From Rutidosis leptorrhynchoides (taxonomy: Eukaryota; Streptophyta; Magnoliopsida; Asterales; Asteraceae), in the NCBI RefSeq assembly GCF_046630445.1, contig NC_092335.1:627843501-627907500 (forward strand): a stretch of 64,000 bases of DNA, given 5' to 3'. Position 1 is the first letter of the stretch; every line of letters starts with the position of its first letter. Below, piece after piece: positions 23,201 through 33,250 of this stretch. Made by a program: the position numbers and the translations under genes. The notes under the pieces were generated by a model that worked only from the letters and a program-made list of their open reading frames with translations, was not told the DNA's origin and ran no database searches.

Positions 23201-23544
23201 GGTGATTATTAAGAGCTTCCGCTGTCGCATACTTAAATAAGGACGAGATTTGGAATCCATGCTTGTATGATATTGTGTAAAAACTGCATTCAAGAAACTT
23301 ATTTTGTTGTAACATATTTGTATTGTAAACCATTATGTAATGGTCTTGTGTAAACAGGATATTTTAGATTATCATTATTTGATAATCTACGTAAAGCTTT
23401 TTAAACCTTTATTGATGAAATAAAGGTTATGGTTTGTTTTAAAATGAATGCAGTCTTTGAAAAACGTCTCATATAAAGGTCAAAACCTCGCAACGAAATC
23501 AATTAATATGGAACGTTTTTAATCAATAAGAACGGGACATTTCA
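20293..23544 (+). repeat. 3' LTR of the chromovirus
   Basis: Begins TGTAGTGACCCG and ends GGGACATTTCA; 3252 bases. It is nearly identical to 10448-13691, with one short insertion around 22711. The first bases differ from the 5' copy (TGTAGTG versus TGTATTG), which matters for the chimera finding. Confidence 0.9.
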
Positions 23545-23907
23545 GTACAATGAATGGTATCAGAGCCACTCATGTGCCGTTGGGGGTGGTGGGGCAAACC
23601 TCATCGAGGACGATGAGTCCCTAAGGGGGGGTGAATGTAACACCCTAGGCAAATTCCACATCGCCCACGAACATGAGTGATCATGGGATTATAAGGTAAT
23701 ACTCACGCTTAAATGACACAACGCGTTTTGGGATCACAGGCTGAGTAGAAGTGCGAGTACGTTGTGGTTAAGCGTGCTCGGGCGAGCGCACTACCAGGAT
23801 GGGTGACCTCCTGGGAAAGTGCTTCTCGTGTGTGGTCGCCAAGAAAAAGCCGTGCGCCTGAGGGCAAAGCGGACAATATTGTGATCATGTTAAGCTGGGG
23901 TGTTACA
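23545..23907 (+). mobile_element. Cassandra TRIM element lacking its 5' LTR
   Basis: PBS TGGTATCAGAGCC at 23555-23567, a very short internal region, a G-rich PPT (ctaagggggggtgaa) at 23621-23635 and a 272-base LTR at 23636-23907 (TGTAACACCC...GTGTTACA) containing 5S rRNA-derived sequence. This is the Cassandra architecture, a non-coding retrotransposon that depends on other elements for proteins. The 5' LTR is missing; the chromovirus occupies its place. Confidence 0.9.
23705..23840 (+). other. 5S rRNA-derived domain in Cassandra LTR
   Basis: The stretch around 23766-23820 (ttaagcgtgctcgggcgag, then aggatgggtgacctcctggg) matches the internal control region of plant 5S rRNA, including A box and C box. 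The 5' half of 5S is diverged or absent. It can in principle recruit Pol III, but it is not a functional 5S gene. Confidence 0.85.
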
Positions 23908-23912
23908 CAGGT

Positions 23913-25543
23913 GTACTGGTCTGTTACAGAAACCAGAAAAACAGAAACTGTACACAGAAAACAGAAAAGTAAATGGACATAGTGACGCTCGGAGGGCCGT
24001 AGACTCTAAACCGTAACTCGGATTAAGACGAGTCTTATATGAAAAGTTATCTACTCGAAAAGTTCTATCTAAAAATCAAGGTTAGAACAGCCCAGGTCTA
24101 CTGGTATGTTCCAGAATCATCAGGTCAGTAGGTTTTGGACAGAACAGTGAGTTTAAAAGGGGTTCCGGTGGTCTTGGTGCTTGATGTTCATCATGGTTCT
24201 CATCCTTGATGCATATAGCTTCAAGTGTACAACTCATTGATGTATATACATCATCTTAACCAAGTCTTGACCATCATAACCCATGTGCAAGTCTAAGACA
24301 TGAAGCACAACTCACTTAAGAGTTGTATGAAGTTGCATCAAAGTTGCATCAAAGTCTTAGATCTAACACATACATGGACTTTAAAGCTAATAACAAGTTA
24401 CAAACTTGAAAGTAAACTAACTAATCAAGATCATAAGTAGTAGAACATAGTTCTTAGTTTGATCTTGAAGATCCAAGACTCAAAAGTCTAGATCCAAAGT
24501 TACATTTAAAGAAAACTTGTTTGTGTGTTCTTGAACTTCCAAGGTTAACTTGATTTGTTCAAGAGATATGAGATCAAGACTAACTTGTAGTACTTGACCA
24601 TATAAACTAACTACATAAAATTAAAGTGTATAAAATAAAGAAACAAGTTAACTAAACAAGTAATTAGTTCAAGGGTTGCTCATACTTTAAAGATTCAACC
24701 AAAGTTGATCTTTAAGTAAAGTAAACTTTAAGTTTACTTCCATGACTTACAAGTATGAGTTCAACAACAAGAACTTTATAATCTTTGAAACATTATATGT
24801 AGAACATAAACTAGTAAGTTTAGTTCTTGTGTTCTTGATGAATACAAGATATTATGAAGAATCAAAACTAGGAAGTTAGATTCTTGAAAGTTAGTAAGTA
24901 AGTAACAACAACATGTAACAAGAATCAAACAACAAACAAAGATTGATGATGATGAATGCTTATGAAATCAGTTTTTAGCAAGGAAAAAGAGGGGAGAAAA
25001 GTTCATATTACTTACAAGTAAGTAGAGAAAAGTGAGAGAGAATGGTTGAGAGAAAATGGGAGATGAATGTGTGTTTGAATTGTGAAGTGAATACAAGTTA
25101 ACTAGTAGTGAATAATGAACACAAAAACACCCCTAAAGGGAGTCTTGGTTTCGGCATTCTGCAGCAGAAATGAAGGGGGAAGGTTAAGTTTAATGGTTAT
25201 TAGTATGTAAAGTCCATAAAGGTGGTTAATGAATGGTCATGCATGGGGAAGGTGTGCAACTAGATTCCTTCAAGTATTAAACTAAGTAGTTACACTCCTA
25301 AGTGATACTTACACATGAAAGAGTGGGCTAGTCAAGTCCATTTAAAAGGTAGGGTGGGCTTACAAGTCTTAATTCATGAGTCCATTAACTAATCAAAGCC
25401 CAAGTTCAATTAATTAACAATTAAACCCAATTAAAGCCCAAGTAACTAACTAATAGCCTTAGTTAATTAAAATGATTAATAAATTTAATCATGAATGTAA
25501 ATAATATCTAAAAATATTATTCGTGAAAGTTCCGGGTGTCACA
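23913..25543 (-). repeat. Distal part of family L LTR
   Basis: The continuation of the LTR begun at 9145, ending GGGTGTCACA at 25543. It is homologous to 28093-29250 on the other strand (shared 'gaactcatgatg'-type segments around 24200 and 29110). No gene; the AT-rich segment 24200-25500 carries many short direct repeats such as 'aagttgcatcaaagt'. Confidence 0.7.
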
Positions 25544-25682
25544 AAGACGTTTCGGGCCCTTAAAAGTCAAGTACGGGCAATCAAGGCAACATGTAAATGT
25601 AATAACATACATTCGTTTAATCACACGTATTAATAATAATAATTATTAATAAATAAATGTTGGAAATTCCAGGGTCGTTACA
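25544..25682 (-). repeat. LTR end fragment of another family
   Basis: On the minus strand it starts TGTAACGACCCTGGAATTTCC, the form of a plant Ty3/gypsy LTR start, and runs only about 140 bases before it meets the family L LTR. On its other side it joins a 43-base internal stub of the family M element without a polypurine tract, so the junction is recombinational. Confidence 0.5.
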
Positions 25683-25711
25683 CCAATGAACTCTAAATCC
25701 CTACAACTAAC

Positions 25712-25723
25712 GCTCTGATACCA
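25712..25723 (-). other. Primer binding site of family M element
   Basis: Minus-strand TGGTATCAGAGC two bases from the LTR edge; initiator tRNA-Met type. Confidence 0.65.
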
Positions 25724-25725
25724 TC

Positions 25726-28092
25726 TGTAGCGACCCGACAAAATCGTCATTGACGGCGCCGTCTACTTAGGTCCCGTTACGTGGTCATAAGTCTTTAAAA
25801 CAACGTTTGACCAAAAGATATGTCGCATTCATTTCAAATGTAAAGATTGTTCAAAGTTTACAATAATAGTTCCACCACAAGTTACGTTACAAAGTTATAA
25901 GTACAAATGAAACTTTTGCGACACAATTTAAAAGTAGCCAAAAGACGCTCCATGTATGCATATATACTCGACATCCAATGCAAGTATCAAAATAATGAGC
26001 GGAAGCATGTATCATGTATCGTTCAAGGACCTGAGAAAAACATAGAAATCTGTCAACGAAAACGTTGGTGAAATCATAGGTTTAAGTAAGTAAGTACAAA
26101 TGAACCACAAGATATGTAACATTGATATAATAGTAATACATTCCAAAAGTTTATTTCACGAGCACCCAATTATCAATGCTTAACTTTCCTTCCATAGAAC
26201 CCCATCACAATAGTGTTAGAACATACACTGTTTCTCGAAAATATATTTCATTCGTAAACGGTAGCGAACCATTTGAATGAGGGTTTGTCAAACCCATATG
26301 GCCATATAACATAAGTTCTCGCTTACACCCGGCAAGTGTAACTAATGATAATCGAATTGAGGATTTTTGTTCAAACTCGTATGTAGAATGTTTGTTTTCC
26401 TGTACTTGTGTTCACTTAGTAAAAAGAAACGTTTATGTTTTCTCATCCCAAATGTAAGTTCAAAAGAGTAAAAGTGGGACTATGATCTCACCTTGAGTGC
26501 ACGAGTAGTAAAGTACTTCAACAAGTAAACGTGTGCAAAGAACAATGCTAGTCTTGACCTAAACAATAGGTTGTATCAATAACGGTAAACACGATAGGTC
26601 AAAGATGTTCAATTAGTCCTATGGCTCGTTACGACTCGAATACTACAACATGTGAGTCAAATTGTCATGTTTCATGCAAGATAGAAGTATAAAAGCATGT
26701 TAGAACGATTTGCACAAACATTTGGTTAAGTTTGATTAAAAGTCAACTTGGTCGGGTCAAAGTCAACGAAAAAGTCAACACGTTCGGGTCGGGTCCCTAA
26801 CTATTTCTCTGAGGTTTTTAATCATATATGAGCACATTAGAACAAGTTACATGTGAATCGGAGGTGCGTAGCATAGTAAACATTTTTCGAAAAATGACCA
26901 ACGAAGACAGAAGCCTGTCAGTGTATCTGGACGGCGCCCAGATTGTTTGGACGGCGTCCAGCTTTGAAGGCTGGGACGGCGTCCAAAGATCTAGACGGCG
27001 TCCAGCTTTGAAATCTGGGACGGCGTCCAAGGATCTGGACGGCGTCCAGATTGGTATTCAAGTCTGATGCAGAAACTCCTAAGTGCACGAACCAAAAACC
27101 AAACTAACACATTTTATGATCCGCAAACAACCAAGACATGTATCTTATATCATCGAAAAGCTCTTTTGACAAGGAAAACAACTAGATACATTTCCTAAAT
27201 CAAGTTCATCATTTAAGACAACAAAAACCTCGTCGAATGATCGTTAAACGTTCAAAATCAATGTTTCAAGTTCATCAAATGCATTTTAAGTTTCGGGAAA
27301 CCAATTCACACATATGATATGCCGTTTTAAAGGTAATCAAACACACATTGCAACCAAACACTTATCAACAACATTTCATAGCATTTGATGCATCAAAAGT
27401 TCATATTAAGCCTATCAAACCCTAACCAAAATCTCAAAACCAATAATCATGTTAATGTAAGGTTTTCATGTCAATCAACACACCAAAACGAAGCTAATGA
27501 AGTAACTAACACTTTGAACATACAAACATTAACATCTAAACACATTTCATCATCCAAAATCAAAGATTTAACAAACACTTTTTCAAGTTCATGCTAGTTA
27601 TGTCAAATCACAAGATCGAGCATACAATTTACATATACGACATCACAATGAGCCATAGACACTAATTAACATACTTTTAAGTCAAGAACACTAAGATTAT
27701 GAAATTTAGAGTTTTTAGAAAGTTAACCAATCGAGATGAAATTAGTATCAAAACGTAGAGAATGAAGAGAGGATTCCAAATATGTAATTTGTTTTGATGT
27801 TAGCCTCCAAAATCGGATTTAGATGATGAATTAAGGATTGAATGTTGAGAGGATTTGGAAGTAGTAAAAGATGAGGATGAGGATGAGAATGAATGGGTGA
27901 AAGGGGTTTGACCCTTTGACCTAGTCAAGGGTTTGATCCCTTGTCAAGTTTAGTCCCTCAACTTTCGTTCGGGTGCGTGAATTACCTAAACGAGATAATT
28001 TAAAACGCGTATTAACGGGAGATGTTATAAACATATAACGGAGTTTAAATTAGTATAACGGAAAAGTAAATGGAAAAAGGCGGGATGTTACA
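25726..28092 (-). mobile_element. 5' LTR of family M (internal region lost)
   Basis: The LTR runs TGTAACATCCCGCC to GTCGGGTCGCTACA on the minus strand, 2367 bases. Its PBS is present, but only 43 bases of internal sequence survive. It abuts the truncated start of the second L LTR at 28093. It contains six copies of the GGACGGCGTCC palindrome and no credible ORF. Confidence 0.7.
26929..27047. repeat. Cluster of GGACGGCGTCC palindromic words
   Basis: Copies at 26929 (..GCCC variant), 26949, 26974, 26993 (A-for-G variant), 27018 and 27037. The last reads TCTGGACGGCGTCCAGA, with eight-base arms around one base. Spacing is 19-25 bases. The same word occurs in the unrelated LTR at 40006-40061. Confidence 0.9.
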
Positions 28093-30473
28093 TGGACTTT
28101 CTACCTTGTTGGGCCTTAGCCCACCCTACACTAGTTAGTGGACTATTTAATTAGCTCAATTATTAATAGCTAGTGACCCATTAATATGTAAGACAAATGC
28201 CCATTTATTAGAGGGAACATGCTAGCATTTTTGTCAAGTATTATCCTTAATGTTGCATGGGATCCTAACATAAGCACCAACTTTAGACAACCATTAACCA
28301 AAAAGCAAAAGTGTGTCCGCCTTATCCCCCTCCCATTCCAACGGCCATCACCACCACCCTCACCCTCATTCACCTATAAATACAAGCCTTATTCCATCCA
28401 TTTTACACTTGCTCTCATTTACATTTCACACACACTTACTCTCTTATTTCCTCTCTAGTCTTTCTCACTCTAAAACTTGTAGGTTTTTGAATTTCTTCTT
28501 CTTCTTCTTCTTCTCTTATCATTTTCGAATTCATCATCATCATTAAAGGGTCTAGCTTTTTAGCTTTGATCTTGATTACATCTTGTAGATTCAAACTTGG
28601 ATTTGAATCCTTCAAGAACATAGAAGATTCAAGCTTTCTAGCTTTGAATCTTCACCTACTTTGTAGATCTATATCTTTTAACTTTAATCTTGATATTTTT
28701 TTTATAAAGATTCAAACTTGTGTTTGTAATCTTCATGTAACTTAAAGATCCAAGCTTTATGCTTCAAGATCTTCAAGAACACTAAAAGTTCAAGCTTTCT
28801 AGCTTTGTGACCTTATAACTTGTGTGAAAAGGATCCAAGCTCTCTAGCTTAGGGTTCCATCACTTTATTTGACTTAGATTATGTTCATACTTTCTTGATT
28901 GAAGTAAAGTTTGTAGCTTTAGTTGAAAATGTAACTTGTAATTTTGTTAAGACTAAGGATATGATGTAACCTTGGTTCATCATCCATCTAAGACTCTTAA
29001 ATGAGTTGTGTTCTTACTTGGTCTTAACATATTATGTGTTGATAGTAGAATCTTGGTCAAAGTGATGCTAACCCATCAACGAGTTGTACACTTGAAGCTA
29101 CAAGCATCAAGGATGAGAACCGTGATGAGCATCAAGCACTAAGAACCCCACCGGAGCACCTTGCTTACTGTTTTAGGGATCTGATCAGACCACCTGGGCT
29201 ACTGGAAAGTTAATTTTCAGTTAGTTCGGTTCGAGTAGATGATTTTCCGTTTAGACCTCGTCTTAATCCGAGTTGCGGTTTAGGATTTATGGCCTTCCGA
29301 AAGTCACTACACCCTATTAACGTTGTGCTGAAATTTCTGACCTACTCACACTTAAACCGTCACCACAGTCAAACGAAGACGAATTTGGTTCTGGAAATTG
29401 GTCAGCAATTAGAGGACTCCCATACGGAGCCATGGCCACTGATTACACGTCTTTTCGATTTACGTATAGGCCGTAGCAGCTGATCAAAGTCAGCCTATTG
29501 TTTCGACCTCTATACTTGTTAAACTTACTTAACTTTTACGATGATGAATGATGATGATGATGACACTTAAACTTATTTTATGCACTATTAGAACTTATGA
29601 GGATAACATACTGACCTAGTAACCTTTGACTTAGGTTGACAACCTTTCGGACCGACTTACTACTTGTATACCTTCATTATCGACTTTACCGCTCTTATCA
29701 CTGTGAGTTATAGCATCCCTTTTTTACTTTAATTATTTTGGGACTGAGAATACATGCGCTTTTTACGTTTTACATACTAGGCACGAGTACTTAAACTTTA
29801 TATATGTGTGGGTTATACAACGGCATAAACTTTCCCCTTAGCTCGGTAACGTTTAGTCATTGGTTTTTGAACTGGTGAACGCGAATCTTAGATATGGATC
29901 CATAGGGTTTGACATCCCCACTCGGGCTAGTCGCGCTAGCATTTAACGAGTGTTTAATACTTCGTAAACATACGCACTCGCCAAGTGTACATTTAGGGGG
30001 TTATAAACGTTAAGTTAGTTACCAAGTGCCCACGGTTAAACATATATTTTTCATACTGTTTTGAAACACTGAAATCTCGTGGCTTACCTTACATTACTGT
30101 TACAACTTAAACTATAGTTCACCAACATTATTGTTGACGTTTTTAAGCATGTTTTCTCAGGTGTTTAGAGGTTTGTTACTTCCGCTGTTTAGACTTGCTG
30201 TCTTGGTGTTTAAACTTGCTGTTAAGGACCTGCTGTGCTAGAATTCCGCTGCATTACTTAGAGATGTCTCAATCATGGAACTTTTCTTTTGCATTCGTAA
30301 TTTATGTTATTTTCAAATAATGACTTTGTAACGACCTTTGTGTCACGTTATCTTTTGTAAACGCTATCTTTTTATGAATGCAAAACTGGTTTTCAAACAG
30401 CATATAGTGTTTAACCTTGTAATGATCATGTTGTTGATGATCCGTACACGATGGTTTTGTACGGGGCGTCACA
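28093..30473 (+). mobile_element. Second family L LTR, 5'-truncated
   Basis: Plus-strand relative of the LTR split at 9145/23913; ends GTACGGGGCGTCACA at 30473. The left end is cut at the family M LTR. No PBS follows on the right, so it is a solo LTR or a 3' LTR whose body is gone. The region 28300-28520 is CT/CA-rich and gives spurious ORFs. Confidence 0.65.
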
Positions 30474-30727
30474 ACAGCGAAACGAAAACTCAGGGAAAAG
30501 TTTGGAATGCAGTAGTAGAGAATGGAAACTTGGTAACATCGACTATAAACAATTGATTGTTGCATTGAAACTTGAAAGTGTATTCCTTCATAGGGTTTAC
30601 GAAACTTAAATTTACAATAAATTTGGTTTCAATGCATGTACAATTAGTACTGAGGCATTTCGTCATTTGTAAATGTATCATAAATATAATCGGTTCCAAT
30701 AATAACGTTTTCAAATACTATTTTATA

Positions 30728-30762
30728 GAGCTACCGTGCAACGCACGGGCTCTTAAATCTAG
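30728..30762 (+). other. Helitron 3' terminus
   Basis: Stem GAGC..CCGTGC, loop AAC, stem GCACGG.GCTC, then tcttaaatCTAG and a flanking T. Hairpin plus CTAG is the classical Helitron 3' end recognised by the RepHel protein. Confidence 0.8.
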
Positions 30763-31049
30763 TAAATAATAATAAATCTACAAGATTTTTAAAAAATTAA
30801 TTTTTTTTTTTTGTATTTATGAGTTTTAACTACAATATTAAATATAATTATTAATGATAAATAGTAAACTATAGTAAAAAAATATTTAAGCCTAACTAGT
30901 GCTATGCACGTGTCTTATTTTTCACCGATTTATTTCACGTAGAATTTGATGAACGTTTTCAAATTATTGAATAAGAGTGCAAATTATCTTTCTAAATAAA
31001 ATTTGTTGCAATAAACCCTTAATATATTGTGCAATTGATATTTTATAAC

Positions 31050-31315
31050 CATTACTACTTGTATTATGGTTAAGGTGAAATGACCAACACAAACTAATTA
31101 AAAAGCATAAAAATATATAATATAAAATTAGAGTATATTATACGATTGTCAAATTTAAAATTGAGTGATCAACAATAACAATTAGTTTTTCAATTTTAAA
31201 TTTGACAGTCATATAATATACTTTATAATATAATTTTGTATTATTTGATATTCTATATTTTCATGCTTGTTAATTAATTTGTCTTGGTCATTTCACCTTT
31301 ACTATAATAGTAATG
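31050..31315. mobile_element. Palindromic MITE
   Basis: The left arm (aaggtgaaatgaccaacaca from 31072, to about 31170) and right arm (from about 31189 to 31301, ending gtcatttcacctt) are long near-perfect reverse complements with a spacer of about 18 bases. The symmetry extends to 'cattacta' at 31050 and its complement at 31315. Transcription would give a hairpin over 100 bp long. Confidence 0.7.
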
Positions 31316-31318
31316 AAA

Positions 31319-31895
31319 CTAGTTTTCGAACCCTCGCTTCGCGCCGGGGGTTCGATTTTCAATGTATTTTATTGCGTTTAGTTTGTTAAATTATTTCGTG
31401 GCTAACGATCATGTCGTTGAAGCGCAACTCGAGTCGAACTAAAAAGTATAACCCGTGAAAGATTTAAATGTTATTTTAAATTAACAATATATGTGCATCT
31501 CCGCGTTTCGCTATGAAATTGTCGACTTTTAAAAATTTAACGCAAAATCAACGTGTATGAAAAGTACCCCAAATATTTAACGTTTTTTAAAAAGCGTCCG
31601 TTTTGCGTATAGTTAGTGACATTGTGTTCCTAAAATTATTTCGAGTTTAACGATGATGTCGGAAAAATTTAACTCGTTGCGAGCGAGAAGATATGACCCG
31701 TTGAATATTTGGGTGGAATTTATTTAAGATTTTTTATAAAAATGATTATTTGATACTTTATCCCCAGTTTGGGGGGTCGATTTGAATTTTTTTTTTAAAG
31801 TGTGGGGGGCTTTATTGGTGAAATGAAGTTTAGTTAAAAAAAGGGTGAAAAGTCGAAAATACCCTAGTTATTATTCATAACTTTTGTCTATTAGA
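31319..31895 (-). mobile_element. Small non-autonomous Helitron, copy 1
   Basis: On the minus strand it starts TCTAATAGAC at 31895 after A and ends with a hairpin (GAACCC...GGGTTC, GC-rich centre GGCGCGAAGC) and CTAG at 31322-31319 before T. 577 bases, no ORF. It matches 36146-36206 plus 38586-39111. Confidence 0.8.
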
Positions 31896-32280
31896 TATAT
31901 GTATAATATAATATTGGGAGTGTTGACATGGTAAGACTATGGCCTTCCGATGTGAAAGTCAAGAGTTCGATAATAAAACTACAAAGTTATTCTTCCTTAT
32001 GTCATGAAAGTTCGGGTGCAATGACTCCGAACTGTTGGCAAAGCTGGTAATCACCTTGAGATTAGTCAGTTAAATTTTTTTTTGAATACTTAAGTTAAAA
32101 AACCATAATAGTAATGGTTATAAAAAAAATTCCAATAATGCAATATATTAGGTTTTATTACCACAATTTAATTAAAAAGTACAAAAAGGACAAAATGTGT
32201 AGAATTTATTTAAAAAAAATTCACCAACTTCTACGTGAAATAAAACGGTATTAAAAATAAGACCTGGTTTATAAATCTAG

Positions 32281-32966
32281 TATGTATTATAAATGTTAAA
32301 TTGTTTGAAAATTTAATTTAATTAATCAAAATAATTAACATGCAAATGTTATGGTTTTTTAGTATGTAATGTTTATGTTTATAAGCCCTCTATAGTGCTA
32401 TACCATTACATTTCCTTCTTTCTTTCGAAATTATTTTATCCGAAATTTTTAACGAATTGCATAAAGACTAGAGCATTCAACTCCTTTTTTTTTTTCTTTT
32501 CAATTTAGACTAACCCGATGAAAATATGTTGAGGCATAGACCCGATTTAACTTTCATATTCTGATTATGACAGAAATTCTTTCTAGCTATCTTTCTACCA
32601 AGAAGCAACTGGGTTGGGCTTTCTGGATTAAGCCAACCTCACTTAATTGGACCATTACTTGTGGGCTTAAAATATTTTACCCAAGAATTGACTATTGTCC
32701 GCTTTCATACATCAAACTAATTCAATTAAATATGTGTATTTACTTTTGAATCATTCCAACTTTTAAGCTTTATAATCTTGAGTGGAGAATGCGGGGATTA
32801 TGTACGATCAATCACTTAACTCACCCGAAATTGTACAAACTCTATTAATATTCAAAATCAATCAAAGGTGGTTAAGGAGATCGATCATCGATTAAAAACT
32901 TCGGTTTATAATAGGCGGTATGATGAATTCTTTTGTGTGATTATTGATTACCGAAAAATCAATGTG
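32281..32966. other. AT-rich DNA without recognised features
   Basis: The 60-residue ORF at 32567-32749 has no domain. I see no terminal repeats or RNA gene here. Confidence 0.5.
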
Positions 32967-32974
32967 ATTATGAG

Positions 32975-33250
32975 CAGTGGTGGAAGCGAAAATTTTGTTA
33001 CCGGGGGTAAAAAAAAAATTAAAGAGTAGCAATTTTTTTTGACAAAATATGGTGGGTTGGAAAATATTGGCGGTTTATGGGCAAAATACGAAGAGTTTTG
33101 GGCGAAATATGGAGGTTTGAAGCAAAATATTGAGCCTTTGGGGCAAAAAAAAAAAATTCACTATGGGTAAAATCGAAAAACCAAAACTTTTTCACTAAAA
33201 AATGCAAATCGACTAGGAGCCCCCTCTGCCCTCAAATATTTTCGCCAGTG
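32975..33250. mobile_element. hAT-type MITE
   Basis: Ends CAGTGGTGG... and ...CGCCAGTG (reverse complement CACTGGCG) with a similar subterminal AAAATTTT/AAAATATTT. It is flanked by an 8-bp near-duplication, attatgag at 32967-32974 and tttatgag at 33251-33258. 276 bases; the inside has a loose 25-28-base tandem pattern (ggtttatgggcaaaatac and variants). No transposase. Confidence 0.75.

Larger units (their letters stand above)
10448..23544 (+). mobile_element. Nearly intact Ty3/gypsy chromovirus (Tekay/Del-like) with captured ORFs
   Basis: Order: 5' LTR (10448-13691), PBS (13694), acidic ORF, F-box ORF, gag-pol, PPT, 3' LTR (20293-23544). The LTRs differ at roughly 15-20 sites plus a short indel by eye over 3.25 kb, so insertion is fairly recent. 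Pol order (PR-RT-RNase H-IN-chromodomain-like tail) places it in Ty3/gypsy chromoviruses. Two extra ORFs before gag are unusual for this clade. The immediate flanks (CAGGT and GTACA) do not match each other; the matching flank lies outside the adjoining Cassandra LTR. Confidence 0.9.
9145..25543 (-). mobile_element. 5' LTR of family L element, split by nested insertion
   Basis: Two parts, 9145-10447 and 23913-25543, together about 2.93 kb, form one minus-strand LTR whose termini read TGTGACACCCGGAAC and GTACGGGGCATCACA. It is interrupted by the chromovirus/Cassandra block with target duplication CAGGT at 10443-10447 and 23908-23912. A plus-strand relative at 28093-30473 confirms the uninterrupted order. 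Part of about 110-140 bases (10335-10447) is duplicated at 23970-24100. There is no coding sequence. Confidence 0.75.
7454..30762 (+). mobile_element. Putative Helitron expanded by nested LTR insertions
   Basis: The 3' end is clear: a hairpin at 30728-30752, six bases, then CTAG at 30759-30762 followed by T. The proposed 5' end is TCTTCTATACATCTATC at 7454, preceded by A, next to a TCTA/TACATCTA-rich tract typical of Helitron starts. Insertion between A and T fits at both ends. Pairing these two ends across 23 kb of nested LTR elements is an inference; the sequence actually belonging to the Helitron would be about 7454-9030 and 30474-30762. Neither part encodes Rep/helicase, so it would be non-autonomous. 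Confidence 0.45.
30896..32280. mobile_element. Fold-back unit with Helitron-like CTAG at both ends
   Basis: The left end begins CTAG at 30896 preceded by A, the right end finishes CTAG at 32280 followed by T. The arms (about 30896-31065 and 32105-32280) are imperfect inverted repeats sharing 'tttatttcacgtagaa' and 'ttttataaccattacta'. The central part holds a palindromic MITE and a complete small Helitron. Two Helitron 3' ends in opposite orientation would give this structure. There are no coding regions. Confidence 0.5.

Noticed and set aside
23705-23840. Functional 5S rRNA gene
   Set aside because: Only the 3' portion matches; it is the 5S-derived part of a Cassandra LTR.
31925-32085. tRNA-derived SINE (tggtaagactatgg and gagttcgat as A and B boxes, poly-T end)
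   Set aside because: Boxes match poorly, no target duplication was found and no second copy is in the window.
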